Both the position numbers and the translations under genes were made by a program. Of a stretch of DNA of 64,000 nucleotides, positions 51,560 through 60,085 are shown piece by piece. The stretch comes from Microbacterium sp. MYb66. Lineage in GTDB: Bacteria > Actinomycetota > Actinomycetes > Actinomycetales > Microbacteriaceae. The notes beneath the pieces are model-generated. The model was not told the origin of the DNA. It did no database searches and worked only from the letters and a program-made list of their open reading frames with translations. The DNA lies in the NCBI RefSeq assembly GCF_002979435.1, contig NZ_PCOV01000002.1, positions 620,001 through 684,000 of the forward strand, in the 5' to 3' direction. Positions within the stretch are counted from its first letter, which is position 1; the number at the start of each line of letters is the position of its first letter.

Positions 51560-53802
51560 TCCGCCACCGCCCGGCCGGGTCCGGCCATCCGTACTCCGAC
51601 GACACCGAGCAGCGCTCCCCCGTGCATCCGGTCGCGGACGCCCCCCTGCGCCTCGGCGTGCGGACCTCCGCCGATGCCGAATCGGTCGAGGTCGAGCTCG
51701 AGATCCGGGATGCCGACGGCACGCGCTCCGAGCGGCACCGCCTCTCACCCGTCGCCCGCTCGTCGCGGGGACAGTCCGTCGACGGCGGGCACCTCGCGTC
51801 TGCGCAGGCCCGCCAGAACCGCGCGGCCGGAGGGTGGGAGCTGACTCTGCCGACCGTCCCGCCCGGGGCGACGCTGCGCTACCGGTTCAGCGCTCTCCGC
51901 CCCGGCGGCTCGGCGGAGACCACGCGGTGGTTCGACTGCCGCGTCGCGACCTGGCGACCCGGCGCTTCCGACACGGTGCGCGTGAGCGGCTCTCCGGCCG
52001 TCGCCGCACGCCCGTCGGATATCGAGGTGCTGGACGACGGCGAGCGCATCCTGCGCGTGCGGTTCGCTCTTCCACTGACCACCGACGAGCACGTCACCGG
52101 TCTCGGCGAGCGCTTCGACGCCCTGGACCACCGCGGCGAACGCCTCGACTCCGTGGTCTTCGAGCAGTACAAGAGCCAGGGCGCCCACCGCCGGACCTAC
52201 CTGCCCATGCCGTTCGCACACATCGTGGGCGGCAGTGGCTGGGGCCTCCACGTGCGCACGTCGCGGCGAGTGTGGTTCGACCTCGGCGCATCGGACGCGA
52301 CGCGCCTCGTCGTCGAGGCGGAGACCGACGCCGGTGCGGATGCCGAGGCTCTCGATCTCGCTCTGTACTCGGGCACCCCGACCCAGGTGCTCGATGCGTT
52401 CCTCGACGAGGTCGGACGCCCCACCGAGCTCCCCGACTGGGTGTTCCGGCTGTGGGCGAGCGGCAATGAGTGGAACACGCAGGCCGAGGTCGAGCGGCAG
52501 ATGGCTCTGCACCGCGAGCATGACATCCCGGTCGGCTCGGTCGTGATCGAGGCCTGGAGCGACGAGAGCACGTTCACGGTGTTCCGCGACGCACAGTACG
52601 ACGTCCGCAGCGACGGCGGCCCTCTCCGCCTGGCGGACTTCTCGTTCCCCGCCGAGGGTGCGTGGGCCGACCCGAAGGGGATGGTCGACCGGCTGCACGC
52701 GCAGGACATCCGGGTGCACCTGTGGCAGATCCCGCTCATGAAGATGCGGCCGCACCCCCAGGGGCAGGCGCGCGCCGACGCGGCGGCCGCGATCCGGGAG
52801 GACGTGCTGATCAAGGAGGTCGCCCCCGACGGCTCGCTGCGCCCGTACCGCAACCGCGGCTGGTGGTTCCCCCTCGGCCTCATGCCGGACCTGACCGATG
52901 AGCGTGCCGCGCGCTGGTGGACCGAGAAGCGCCGCTACCTCGTGGAAGAGGTCGGCATCGACGGGTTCAAGACCGACGGCGGCGAGCACGCCTGGGGTGC
53001 GGACCTGCGCTATCTCGACGGCAGCCACGGCGATGAGTCGAACAACCTCTTCCCGGTGGCGTACGCCGCGGCATACGGGCGGCTGCTCGCCTCAGCCGGG
53101 AAGGCGCCGGTGACGTTCAGCCGCGCCGGGTTCACGGGGTCCCAGGCGCACGGCGCGTTCTGGGCAGGAGACGAGAACTCGACCTGGGAGGCCTTCCGCT
53201 GGTCGATGTTCGCCGGGCTCTCGGCTGCCGCCAGCGGCATCCTCTACTGGGGCTGGGACATCGCCGGGTTCTCGGGCGACATCCCGGACCCCGAGCTGTA
53301 CGTGCGGGCGATGGCGGCCAGCGTCTTCGTGCCGATCATGCAGTACCACTCCGAGTTCAACCACCACCGTCTCCCCTCGCGGGACCGCACGCCCTGGAAC
53401 ATCGCCGAACGCACCGGAGACCACACGGTGATCGCCGAGGTGCGCGCGCTCGTGCACCTGCGCGAACGCCTCGTGCCGTACCTGGCCGAGCAGGCGCGGG
53501 AGTCGATCCGCACGAGCCGGCCCCTGATGCGACCGCTGTACTTCGACCACCCGGCCGACGCGCGGGTATGGGAGCATCCGCTCCAGTGGATGCTGGGGGA
53601 CGAACTGCTCGTCGCGCCGGTCCTCGAGCCCGGCGCCGCGGAGTGGCCCGTGTACCTGCCGCCCGGGGACTGGGTCGACGTGTGGACGGGGGCGTCGGTG
53701 CCGGGGGGCACGGTCATGACGACCCGCACCCCGCGCGACCGCATCCCGGTGTTCTGCCGTGCATCGACCTGGCCGACGCTGGAGTCGATCTTCGCCGTCT
53801 GA
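51556..53802 (+). CDS. GH31 alpha-glucosidase/alpha-xylosidase family enzyme
   Basis: 748 residues. N-terminal beta-sandwich, then a TIM barrel with nucleophile Asp474 in 'GFKTDGGEH' and acid/base Asp539 in 'FWAGDENSTWEAF'; 'GSVVIEAWSDESTFTVF' opens the barrel, and a C-terminal beta domain ends 'RDRIPVFCRASTWPTLES'. ATG 51556 overlaps GH15 by 4 nt; longer in-frame starts run through the GH15 gene. No signal peptide. With GH15 it probably degrades imported alpha-1,6 (or alpha-1,3) glucans; exact linkage undetermined. Confidence 0.93.
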   Translation: MIRHRPAGSGHPYSDDTEQRSPVHPVADAPLRLGVRTSADAESVEVELEIRDADGTRSERHRLSPVARSSRGQSVDGGHLASAQARQNRAAGGWELTLPTVPPGATLRYRFSALRPGGSAETTRWFDCRVATWRPGASDTVRVSGSPAVAARPSDIEVLDDGERILRVRFALPLTTDEHVTGLGERFDALDHRGERLDSVVFEQYKSQGAHRRTYLPMPFAHIVGGSGWGLHVRTSRRVWFDLGASDATRLVVEAETDAGADAEALDLALYSGTPTQVLDAFLDEVGRPTELPDWVFRLWASGNEWNTQAEVERQMALHREHDIPVGSVVIEAWSDESTFTVFRDAQYDVRSDGGPLRLADFSFPAEGAWADPKGMVDRLHAQDIRVHLWQIPLMKMRPHPQGQARADAAAAIREDVLIKEVAPDGSLRPYRNRGWWFPLGLMPDLTDERAARWWTEKRRYLVEEVGIDGFKTDGGEHAWGADLRYLDGSHGDESNNLFPVAYAAAYGRLLASAGKAPVTFSRAGFTGSQAHGAFWAGDENSTWEAFRWSMFAGLSAAASGILYWGWDIAGFSGDIPDPELYVRAMAASVFVPIMQYHSEFNHHRLPSRDRTPWNIAERTGDHTVIAEVRALVHLRERLVPYLAEQARESIRTSRPLMRPLYFDHPADARVWEHPLQWMLGDELLVAPVLEPGAAEWPVYLPPGDWVDVWTGASVPGGTVMTTRTPRDRIPVFCRASTWPTLESIFAV

Positions 53803-53839
53803 TCCGGTCGGCTCGCCTCGGCGGTCCGGACGGCTGGCG

Positions 53840-54115
53840 TCAGATGGGGCGGATCGTGATCGACTCCCGCTCGAGATCGCGGCGCCGGTTGGCCAGGCAC
53901 TGCGTGCACAGCAGCTCGACACGGCGGGGATGTCCGCCGCCGCAGGCGCATTCGATCGTGACCCGCCAGCGCGCCTTGTCTCCGCATGCCACGTAGTCGT
54001 CGCCGGCGCCGTGGTCGCACTCGCAGCGCGGATCGCCGCCGTCGAGCAGGGGGAGCTCCGCGAGATCCTCGCGCAGACGCGAGGCGGGCGGAGCGATCGA
54101 AGTCGTCGAAGTCAT
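53840..54115 (-). CDS. Small cysteine-rich protein, possible zinc ribbon
   Basis: 91 residues. Eight Cys/His candidates: 'CECDHGAGDDYVACGDKA', 'IECACGGGHPRRVELLCTQCL', arranged as two knuckles that could bind zinc. N-terminal 25 residues are low complexity. No Shine-Dalgarno; TACGGT (54129-54124) plus 8 nt precedes the ATG, so it may be leaderless. I do not recognise the family. 21 nt from the end of the alarmone synthetase gene, same strand. Confidence 0.7.
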   Translation of the reverse strand: MTSTTSIAPPASRLREDLAELPLLDGGDPRCECDHGAGDDYVACGDKARWRVTIECACGGGHPRRVELLCTQCLANRRRDLERESITIRPI

Positions 54116-54136
54116 CGGGATCGACCGTACCGCGTG

Positions 54137-54871
54137 CTAGACGCCGACGACCCGCGACGCGGGCGCGGCGGGCGGAGCAGAGCGCGGCGCCGGGGGCGGC
54201 GGCGGGGCGAGCTGACGCTGCGGCACGCCGTGCGCCTCGCGGTGCAGTCTCTCCATGCGGCTGTCGAGCTCGGCGGCGGCATCGGCGGCGTCCGACAGGC
54301 TGTCGACGAGGTGCGAGGGCACCTGGTTCGAGAACTTGTAGTAGATCTTGTGCTCGAGACTCGCCCAGAAGTCCATCGCGATCGTGCGGAACTGCACCTC
54401 CACCGGCACCGACAGCGCACCGGTCGACAGGAACACCGGCACCTCGATGATGGCGTGCAGGCTCTTGTAGCCGTTGGCCTTCGGGTGGGCGATGTAGTCC
54501 TTGACCGTGCGCACCGTGACGTCGTCCTGCGCGGTGAGCAGGTCGAACAGGCGGTACACGTCGGCGACGAAGCTGCAGGTCACGCGCACGCCGGCGATGT
54601 CGGTGATCTCGGTGCGGATGCGGTCGAAGTCGGGCTCGGCGATCCCCTTGCGGGCGATCTTCTCGACGATGCTGTCCGGCGACTTGAGACGGCTCTTCAC
54701 GTGCTCGATCGGGTTGTACGCGTGGTCGTGCGTGAACTCGTCCCGCAGGATCGAGATCTTGGTCTCGACCTCGCGCATCCCGAACTCGTACTCGCGCAGG
54801 AACCGCTGCAGCTCGTCACGCAGCTCGCGGGCCCGGTTGATCGTGTCCTCGGTCACGTGAACGGTCGACAT
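54137..54871 (-). CDS. Small alarmone synthetase (RelA/SpoT domain GTP pyrophosphokinase)
   Basis: 244 residues; transfers pyrophosphate from ATP to GDP/GTP to make (p)ppGpp. YjbM/RelQ-like: helical N-terminus 'ELRDELQRFLREYEFGMREVETKI', synthetase core 'DIAGVRVTCSFVADVYRLFDLL', 'HPKANGYKSLHAIIEVP' and 'VEVQFRTIAMDFWASLEHKIYY'. No hydrolase, TGS or ACT domain. The Pro/Ala tail (about 220-244) is disordered. ATG 54871 follows TAACGT plus 7 nt, a leaderless pattern. Confidence 0.93.
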   Translation of the reverse strand: MSTVHVTEDTINRARELRDELQRFLREYEFGMREVETKISILRDEFTHDHAYNPIEHVKSRLKSPDSIVEKIARKGIAEPDFDRIRTEITDIAGVRVTCSFVADVYRLFDLLTAQDDVTVRTVKDYIAHPKANGYKSLHAIIEVPVFLSTGALSVPVEVQFRTIAMDFWASLEHKIYYKFSNQVPSHLVDSLSDAADAAAELDSRMERLHREAHGVPQRQLAPPPPPAPRSAPPAAPASRVVGV

Positions 54872-54962
54872 GTCATCGACGTTACGGGTTCGTGATCGGA
54901 AACCGCTGTGGATGTGCGATGTCCTGACGATTCCCGTACGGCCGCGCCGGGCTCGCCCGGGA

Positions 54963-55703
54963 TCAGGGACGCGGGCCGGCGGGGTCCTGGCCGAGACCCG
55001 CCTCGCGCGCACGCACGATCAGCGCACTGCGGTCGGAGACGGCGAGCTTCGCGAGGATGCCGGACAGGTAGTTGCGCACGGTCTTCGAGGAGAGCACGAG
55101 CCGCCGGGCGACGGCCTGGTTGTCGAGCCCGCGGGCGATGAGGTCGAGCACCTCGCGCTCCCGGTGCGTCAGTTCGGGGAACACCACGGGACCGGTCGTA
55201 CGCGCCCCGGAGAGCAGCTCGATAGCCCGCTGCCCGATCTCGGCGGTGAGCAGCACGTCGCCGGATGCGACAGCCCGAAGCCCGCGTTCGATCTCGTCGG
55301 GCAGCGCACTCTTGAGCAGGTAGCCGCGGGCACCGGCACGGAGCGCGGCGAACACCGAGTCGTCGTCGCCGAGCATCGTGACGATGAGCACCCCGATCCC
55401 GGGAGCCGCCCGGACGATGCGGCGCGTGGCCTCGATGCCCGACCCCGAGCCGAGGTCGACGTCCATCAGGACCACGTCCGGCTGCGCGGCCAGGACCCCG
55501 TCGACCGCTTCGTCTTCGGCACCGGCCCGACCGACCACCTCGAACCCCTCGATCGACTCGAGGAAGCTCGACATCCCGTAGGCGAAGACCGGGTGATCGT
55601 CGACGACGAAGATGCGCACGGCGCTGTCGGGATCCGTCGCGTCCCCGCCGCCCGGCTGCTCTGGCATGCCGCTCACGCTAGCGGTCCCGTCGTCGGCGCG
55701 CAT
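54963..55703 (-). CDS. NarL/LuxR-family response regulator
   Basis: 246 residues. Receiver domain at about 30-150 with acidic pocket 'VDDH', phospho-acceptor Asp in 'PDVVLMDVDLGSGSG', Thr in 'VTMLGDDD' and Lys in 'YLLKSALP'; C-terminal helix-turn-helix 'LTHREREVLDLIARGLDNQAVARRL', 'SSKTVRNYLSGILAKL'. Start is uncertain between ATG 55703 (AGGA upstream) and ATG 55667 (MPEQPGGG). Divergent from the two kinases, which are its likely partners. Candidate binder of the GTCCCGNNGTCCCGG elements. Confidence 0.93.
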   Translation of the reverse strand: MRADDGTASVSGMPEQPGGGDATDPDSAVRIFVVDDHPVFAYGMSSFLESIEGFEVVGRAGAEDEAVDGVLAAQPDVVLMDVDLGSGSGIEATRRIVRAAPGIGVLIVTMLGDDDSVFAALRAGARGYLLKSALPDEIERGLRAVASGDVLLTAEIGQRAIELLSGARTTGPVVFPELTHREREVLDLIARGLDNQAVARRLVLSSKTVRNYLSGILAKLAVSDRSALIVRAREAGLGQDPAGPRP

Positions 55704-55969
55704 CACCGCGTCCTGCTCCCCGCGAGCCCCCTTTCACGCGCCCTCGGCGGGAGCAGCCCGATCTGCTCCCGCCGAGTCCCCGACGCAGCTCGCTTCTGCG
55801 TGAGCATCCGCATCGACACGGCCGGTGTCCCCGTACCGGCCCCCGTCGATCGCGCTCCGTCCCCCCGCGCGCCCGTCGCCCCGTCCGACCGCGCATGCTT
55901 CCTCCTCCCGCCGCCCCGGAGGCCGGCTGCGGCGCCGACGGGTGTCGACGACCACCACCGACGATAGGA
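55704..55969. other. Divergent regulator-kinase spacer, proximal part, with a 14-bp hairpin
   Basis: No convincing gene. It contains a perfect inverted repeat CTCGGCGGGAGCAG-N6-CTGCTCCCGCCGAG (55743-55776), 40 nt upstream of the response-regulator start. It could be an operator or a leader hairpin. The rest (55777-55969) shows no feature I can support. Confidence 0.55.
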
Positions 55970-56031
55970 GTCCCGGAGTCCCGGTCGAGAGGGAGCCCGG
56001 TCCCGATGTCCCGGGAGATCCGCCCCGGGAC
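55970..56031 (+). promoter_or_regulatory. Repeated GTCCCGG elements upstream of the kinase operon
   Basis: Two tandem pairs: GTCCCGGAGTCCCGG (55970-55984) and GTCCCGATGTCCCGG (56000-56014), 30 bp apart, followed by an inverted CCGGGAC (56025-56031). Heptamers within each pair are 8 bp apart. Near-identical pairs occur at 60917-60931 and 61023-61037. They fit binding sites for a NarL-type regulator; the adjacent response regulator is the candidate. Confidence 0.6.
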
Positions 56032-56093
56032 GCCCCGGATGCTGGCCTCGCCGGGCTGCACTCCGGCACACTGAGGGCCGGAGAGGAGTGTCC

Positions 56094-57989
56094 GTGACCG
56101 CCACGGCCGATGCACGCACCGCGACGCACTCACGGCACCGCGTCGCCCGCGCGCTGCCCGCGACACTCCTGCTGGTGCTGTCCTGGGTCCCCGCACTGGT
56201 CGGGATGCTGCTGTGCCTGCGCTCGGCGACCGGGATCGAAGCCGTGGGAACGCTCAGCGCCGCCCTGGCGTTCGGCGGAGCGGCCGCGCTGCTCCCGGCG
56301 CGGGGCGGACACGGCGGCCGCGGCGGCCCCCTGCTCCCGGTCGCCCTCGGGGTGGCGGCCGTGGGTGCCGGAGCATCCACCCTGGCCTCCGGATTCCGGG
56401 CGGCGGGGATCGGCGGCGGCCTCGGGATCGATCTGTTGGGCGTGGCGTGGATGCCCGGCGGCCTCACGGTCTCGGGCGTGCTGGGGGCGGCGGTGCTGCT
56501 CCGCTCACGCTCCCTGCTGGCCGGTGGCGCGCTGCTCTCCACCGCGATCGCCGCCGTGAGCGCCGTGGAGCTCCACCAAGCGCGTCCCTTCCCACTCGCC
56601 GCGGTGCTGTGGACCGTGTGGCTCGCGCTCGCGTTCGGATGCGGCCTGATGATCCTCTGGGCGGCGCGTCGGCGCTCGTCCCCCGACCGCGAGGCCGCGG
56701 TCTGGCTGGCCATCGCTCATTTCGCGCTCCTGGGCTCGGGGGTCGGCGGCTACATCATCGGCGAGGAGGGCGGATCGTCGTTCATCGGCACAGCGTTCGC
56801 CGCGGCATTCCTGCCGGCGGGTGTGCTGTTCGCCGCGGCATCCTTCGTGCTCACCGCGATCGCCCGCGCCCCGGATGCCGTCGACCCGCCCCGCGCGCGC
56901 TTCGCCGTCGGGGTGCTGCTGATGTCGGCTCTGCTCGTCGCCTACGGGGCGGTCGCCGCGACCGCGGCCCAGGTGGCCCCGCTCACCCCGACGAGCGGCG
57001 GCATGATCGCCGTGGTGCTCCTCGCGGTGGGCGCGGAGCCGGCCCGCCGCGGCATCCAACGGGCGGTCGACCAGCTGCTCTACGGCCGATCGGCCGACCC
57101 CCGTGCGCTGCTGCGCACGGTCAGCGAGGAGATCGCCGGAAGGGAAGGCGGCTCCCTCGATGCGCTGGCCGCGGCCCTGCGGCAGTCGCTGCGTCTGGGG
57201 GGCGTGGCCCTCACATCCTCGACCGGCGAGGGCATCCGCGCCGAGGCGGGGGAGGTCGACCCCACGACCCGGCAGGTCATCACCCTGTTCGCGGCCGACG
57301 GGCCGTGCGGAACCGTGGAGGTGTGCGGCGCGGCCGGGCGTCGCGCCGAGCCGCGGACGATCGATGCGCTGCGCCGGATCGGCGGCGTGCTGAGCGTCGC
57401 CGTGCTCCTCGCCGAGGTCAACGAGGGTCTGCGCGAGGCCAGGGATCGAGCCCGACGGATCGCGGCCAGCGAGCGTCGGTTCGCGCGCGCCGAGATCGAG
57501 GCGGGGATCGAGCCCGCGCTCGCGCGCATCCGCAGAGACCTGCAGGAACTCCCGACGGCGACCGATCCCGCATCGCTGCTCGGGCGGGCCTCGACCGCGC
57601 TGCAGGCGGCGACGACCGATGTGCGGGATCTGGCGCGGACGCTGCTGCCGGGGTCCCTCGACGCGGGCGACCTCCCCGGCGCCCTCGCCGAGCTCGCCAC
57701 GCGCTTCGAGCAGCCGACGCTCGTCACCGACGTGCGGCAGGCGCCCGAGCATCCGGAGGCCGTCTACCACCTCGTCGCAGAGGCGGTGCTGCGCGCTCGA
57801 CGCCGTGGCGGCATCGAGCGGATCGAGATCGTCGTGCGCTCGGCCGACCGGTGGCGACTGCGCCTGACCGGCGACGAGACGCACACCCGACCGATCCTCG
57901 GCGCGCTGCGCGCCCGTGCGGAGGAAGCCGGCTACCGCACCGACGTCGACCATGGGGCGAGCGCCCTGACCGTGGGGGAGCAGGGATGA
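56094..57989 (+). CDS. Degenerate membrane histidine kinase (pseudokinase)
   Basis: 631 residues. About ten membrane segments fill residues 20-325, then a GAF-like region ('QLLYGRSADPRALLRTVSEEI', 'LAAALRQSLRLGGVALTSS') homologous to that of the downstream kinase. In the kinase half the H-box is absent: where the partner has RRELHDGLGP this protein has 'RRFARAEIEAGIEPALARIRRDL'. The N-box Asn and the DxGxG motif are also missing ('EAVLRARRRGGIERIEIVV', 'GDETHT'). So it should neither autophosphorylate nor bind ATP normally. GTG 56094 has GAGGAG 5 nt upstream. Overlaps the next gene as ATGA. Confidence 0.85.
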   Translation: MTATADARTATHSRHRVARALPATLLLVLSWVPALVGMLLCLRSATGIEAVGTLSAALAFGGAAALLPARGGHGGRGGPLLPVALGVAAVGAGASTLASGFRAAGIGGGLGIDLLGVAWMPGGLTVSGVLGAAVLLRSRSLLAGGALLSTAIAAVSAVELHQARPFPLAAVLWTVWLALAFGCGLMILWAARRRSSPDREAAVWLAIAHFALLGSGVGGYIIGEEGGSSFIGTAFAAAFLPAGVLFAAASFVLTAIARAPDAVDPPRARFAVGVLLMSALLVAYGAVAATAAQVAPLTPTSGGMIAVVLLAVGAEPARRGIQRAVDQLLYGRSADPRALLRTVSEEIAGREGGSLDALAAALRQSLRLGGVALTSSTGEGIRAEAGEVDPTTRQVITLFAADGPCGTVEVCGAAGRRAEPRTIDALRRIGGVLSVAVLLAEVNEGLREARDRARRIAASERRFARAEIEAGIEPALARIRRDLQELPTATDPASLLGRASTALQAATTDVRDLARTLLPGSLDAGDLPGALAELATRFEQPTLVTDVRQAPEHPEAVYHLVAEAVLRARRRGGIERIEIVVRSADRWRLRLTGDETHTRPILGALRARAEEAGYRTDVDHGASALTVGEQG

Positions 57990-60043
57990 CCCGCCCGACG
58001 CGAACCCGGACCGCCGCCGCACTCGCCGTGCTGATCCCGGCGTGGGGGCTGGCGGCCGCGTCGATCGCGCTCGCGTGGATCTTCCAGCTTCCCGCCGCCC
58101 CCGTCGCGGGGACCTTCCTGTCCCCTGCTCCCCCCGAAGCCCAGGCGCGTTTCGACGACATCGGCGTCGCGGTCGCCGTCGTCTACGCCCCGCTCGCGGC
58201 GGTGCTGCTGCTGCGTCGTCCGCAGCCGGTGGCGATCCTCCTGGGCGCGCACGCGGTCGGATCCGGGCTCGCGGCGTTCGGCGTGCAATACGGACTGCTG
58301 GCGCTCGAGCATCCGTCTCTGCCCGGCGCGGGTCTGCTCGCTTACGCCGGCGGCTGGGCGTTCGTCCCGGGCACGTTCCTGACCGCGATCGTGCCGCTGC
58401 TGCTCCTGCCCGGCCGGCGAGGGATGCTGCGCCGCGTGCTGGTCGGTCTGGTCGCGGTCGCCGCCGCCGTGGCGACCCTCGCCTCGATGACGCAGCAGGG
58501 CGACGGGTCTCTCGACAACCCACTCGCACCCGCATGGCCGGCGTATCAGAGCATCCTGCCGGGGACGTACGCCATCGCGGCGGCCTCGACGCTCTGCTCC
58601 TCGCTGGTGGTCGCCGGCATCCTGGCACGGCAGGCGGTACGGGCCCCCCGCGAGCAGCGGTCGCCCCTCCTCTGGCTGCTCGTCGGCCACCTCTTCCTCA
58701 CCGCGTCGTACGTCGTGACGGTGCTGCCCGCCTCGCTCCAGCTCGCGGCGCCGATCTGGGTGTTCGGCACCATCGCCCCGATCGTCGGACAGATCTTCTA
58801 CCCCGCCGCCGTGCTCGTGATGGGACTGCAGCACCGTCTCCGGGGCATCGACGTCGCCGTCAGCGCCGTGCTCACCACCAGCATCCTCGCCGTACTGGCC
58901 GCGGGCGGATACCTGCTCACCATCACTGCACTCGAGAGTCCCGGGCCGGCCACTCCGATCACGGTGTTCACGACCGCCGCCGTGATCGCGATCGCCCTGC
59001 TTCCCGCACGCCGTCTCATCCGCGACCGCGTCGATCGACTGGTCTACGGCGAGTCGGGAGCGCCCGAGCGCCTCGTCAACACCCTCGGTGCCGAGGTCGG
59101 CGAGATCGCGACCGGAGCCGACGGCCTGCGCGCTCTGGCGTCGGCGCTGCGGAGGACGCTGCGCCTCGGATCGGTGCACATCAGCACTCTCAGCGGGGAT
59201 GCCGTGGGCGTGCTCGTCGGCTCTCCGCAGGGTGCTCCCGCCCTCTTCCCCCTCCATGCCGGGGGCGAGGACACCGAGGCGGCCGCGGTGCTCGCCGTCA
59301 CCGGCTCGGACCCCGACCTGCCCGTCGGCCGCCGAGCCCGCGAGGCCATCGCCGACCTCGCCCCCGTCATCGGGGTCGTCGTGCGGCTCGCCACCGCCTC
59401 GACCGCGCTGGACGCGGCACGACGCCGGGCAGCCGATGCCCGGCACGCCGAACGACGCGCGCTGCGTCGGGAACTGCACGACGGACTCGGGCCGGCGCTC
59501 TCCGGGGCCGGCTTCTCGCTCGCCGCCGCGGCGAACCAGCTCGCACGCGGCGATCGCGCGGCCGCAGAGGCGGCGGCTGTGCGCGTCAACGAGCTGCTGG
59601 ACGCGCAGACCGTCGCCCTGACCGGCCTCGCGCGCGGCGGCACGGCGGCCGTGCACGACCTCGCGGGCGACCTGGAGCGCCTGGTCGCCTCGTTCGCGGG
59701 TGCCGACAGCGGAGTGCGCCTGGTCGTCGACGGCGAGGTACGACCGGATCCTCGACGTTCCGGCATCCTGCTGCGGATGGCCTCCGAGGCGGTGCTGAAC
59801 GCCGTGCGACATGCCGAGGCGACGTCGGTCGTGGTGACGCTGGGCGGCACGGACGCGATCCTGCGCGTCCGCGACGACGGGCGCGGCCTCGGCCTGCGCT
59901 CGGGTGCGGGTGTCGGGCTCGCCTCGATGCGGGAGTGGGCCGAGCAGGCCGGGCTGCAGGTGACGTGGGAGCAGCCGGCGGAGGGCGGCACGCTCGTCGT
60001 GGTGCGTGCCGCCGACCGGGTCCGCGCAGAGCGGTCCGCCTGA
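57986..60043 (+). CDS. Membrane sensor histidine kinase, NarX/LiaS-like (HisKA_3)
   Basis: 685 residues. About ten membrane segments (20-330), GAF-like region ('RLVYGESGAPERLVNTLGAEV', 'LASALRRTLRLGSVHIST'), then the H-box 'AERRALRRELHDGLGPALSG' with the phospho-accepting His, N-box 'SEAVLNAVRHAEAT', D-box 'VRDDGRGLGL' and G-box 'GVGLASMREWAEQAG'. All catalytic motifs are intact. ATG 57986 overlaps the pseudokinase stop. Expected to phosphorylate the divergent response regulator. Signal unknown; similarity to the first gene implies tandem duplication. Confidence 0.93.
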   Translation: MTRPTRTRTAAALAVLIPAWGLAAASIALAWIFQLPAAPVAGTFLSPAPPEAQARFDDIGVAVAVVYAPLAAVLLLRRPQPVAILLGAHAVGSGLAAFGVQYGLLALEHPSLPGAGLLAYAGGWAFVPGTFLTAIVPLLLLPGRRGMLRRVLVGLVAVAAAVATLASMTQQGDGSLDNPLAPAWPAYQSILPGTYAIAAASTLCSSLVVAGILARQAVRAPREQRSPLLWLLVGHLFLTASYVVTVLPASLQLAAPIWVFGTIAPIVGQIFYPAAVLVMGLQHRLRGIDVAVSAVLTTSILAVLAAGGYLLTITALESPGPATPITVFTTAAVIAIALLPARRLIRDRVDRLVYGESGAPERLVNTLGAEVGEIATGADGLRALASALRRTLRLGSVHISTLSGDAVGVLVGSPQGAPALFPLHAGGEDTEAAAVLAVTGSDPDLPVGRRAREAIADLAPVIGVVVRLATASTALDAARRRAADARHAERRALRRELHDGLGPALSGAGFSLAAAANQLARGDRAAAEAAAVRVNELLDAQTVALTGLARGGTAAVHDLAGDLERLVASFAGADSGVRLVVDGEVRPDPRRSGILLRMASEAVLNAVRHAEATSVVVTLGGTDAILRVRDDGRGLGLRSGAGVGLASMREWAEQAGLQVTWEQPAEGGTLVVVRAADRVRAERSA

Positions 60044-60085
60044 CCCGACAGCGGGAAGACGATCACGATCGGGTGTGCGGGCGGC

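Noticed and set aside
56213..60043. 1276-residue protein covering both kinases in one frame
   Set aside because: Its first half is an out-of-frame shadow of the pseudokinase gene; the kinase starts at 57986 with an ATGA overlap.
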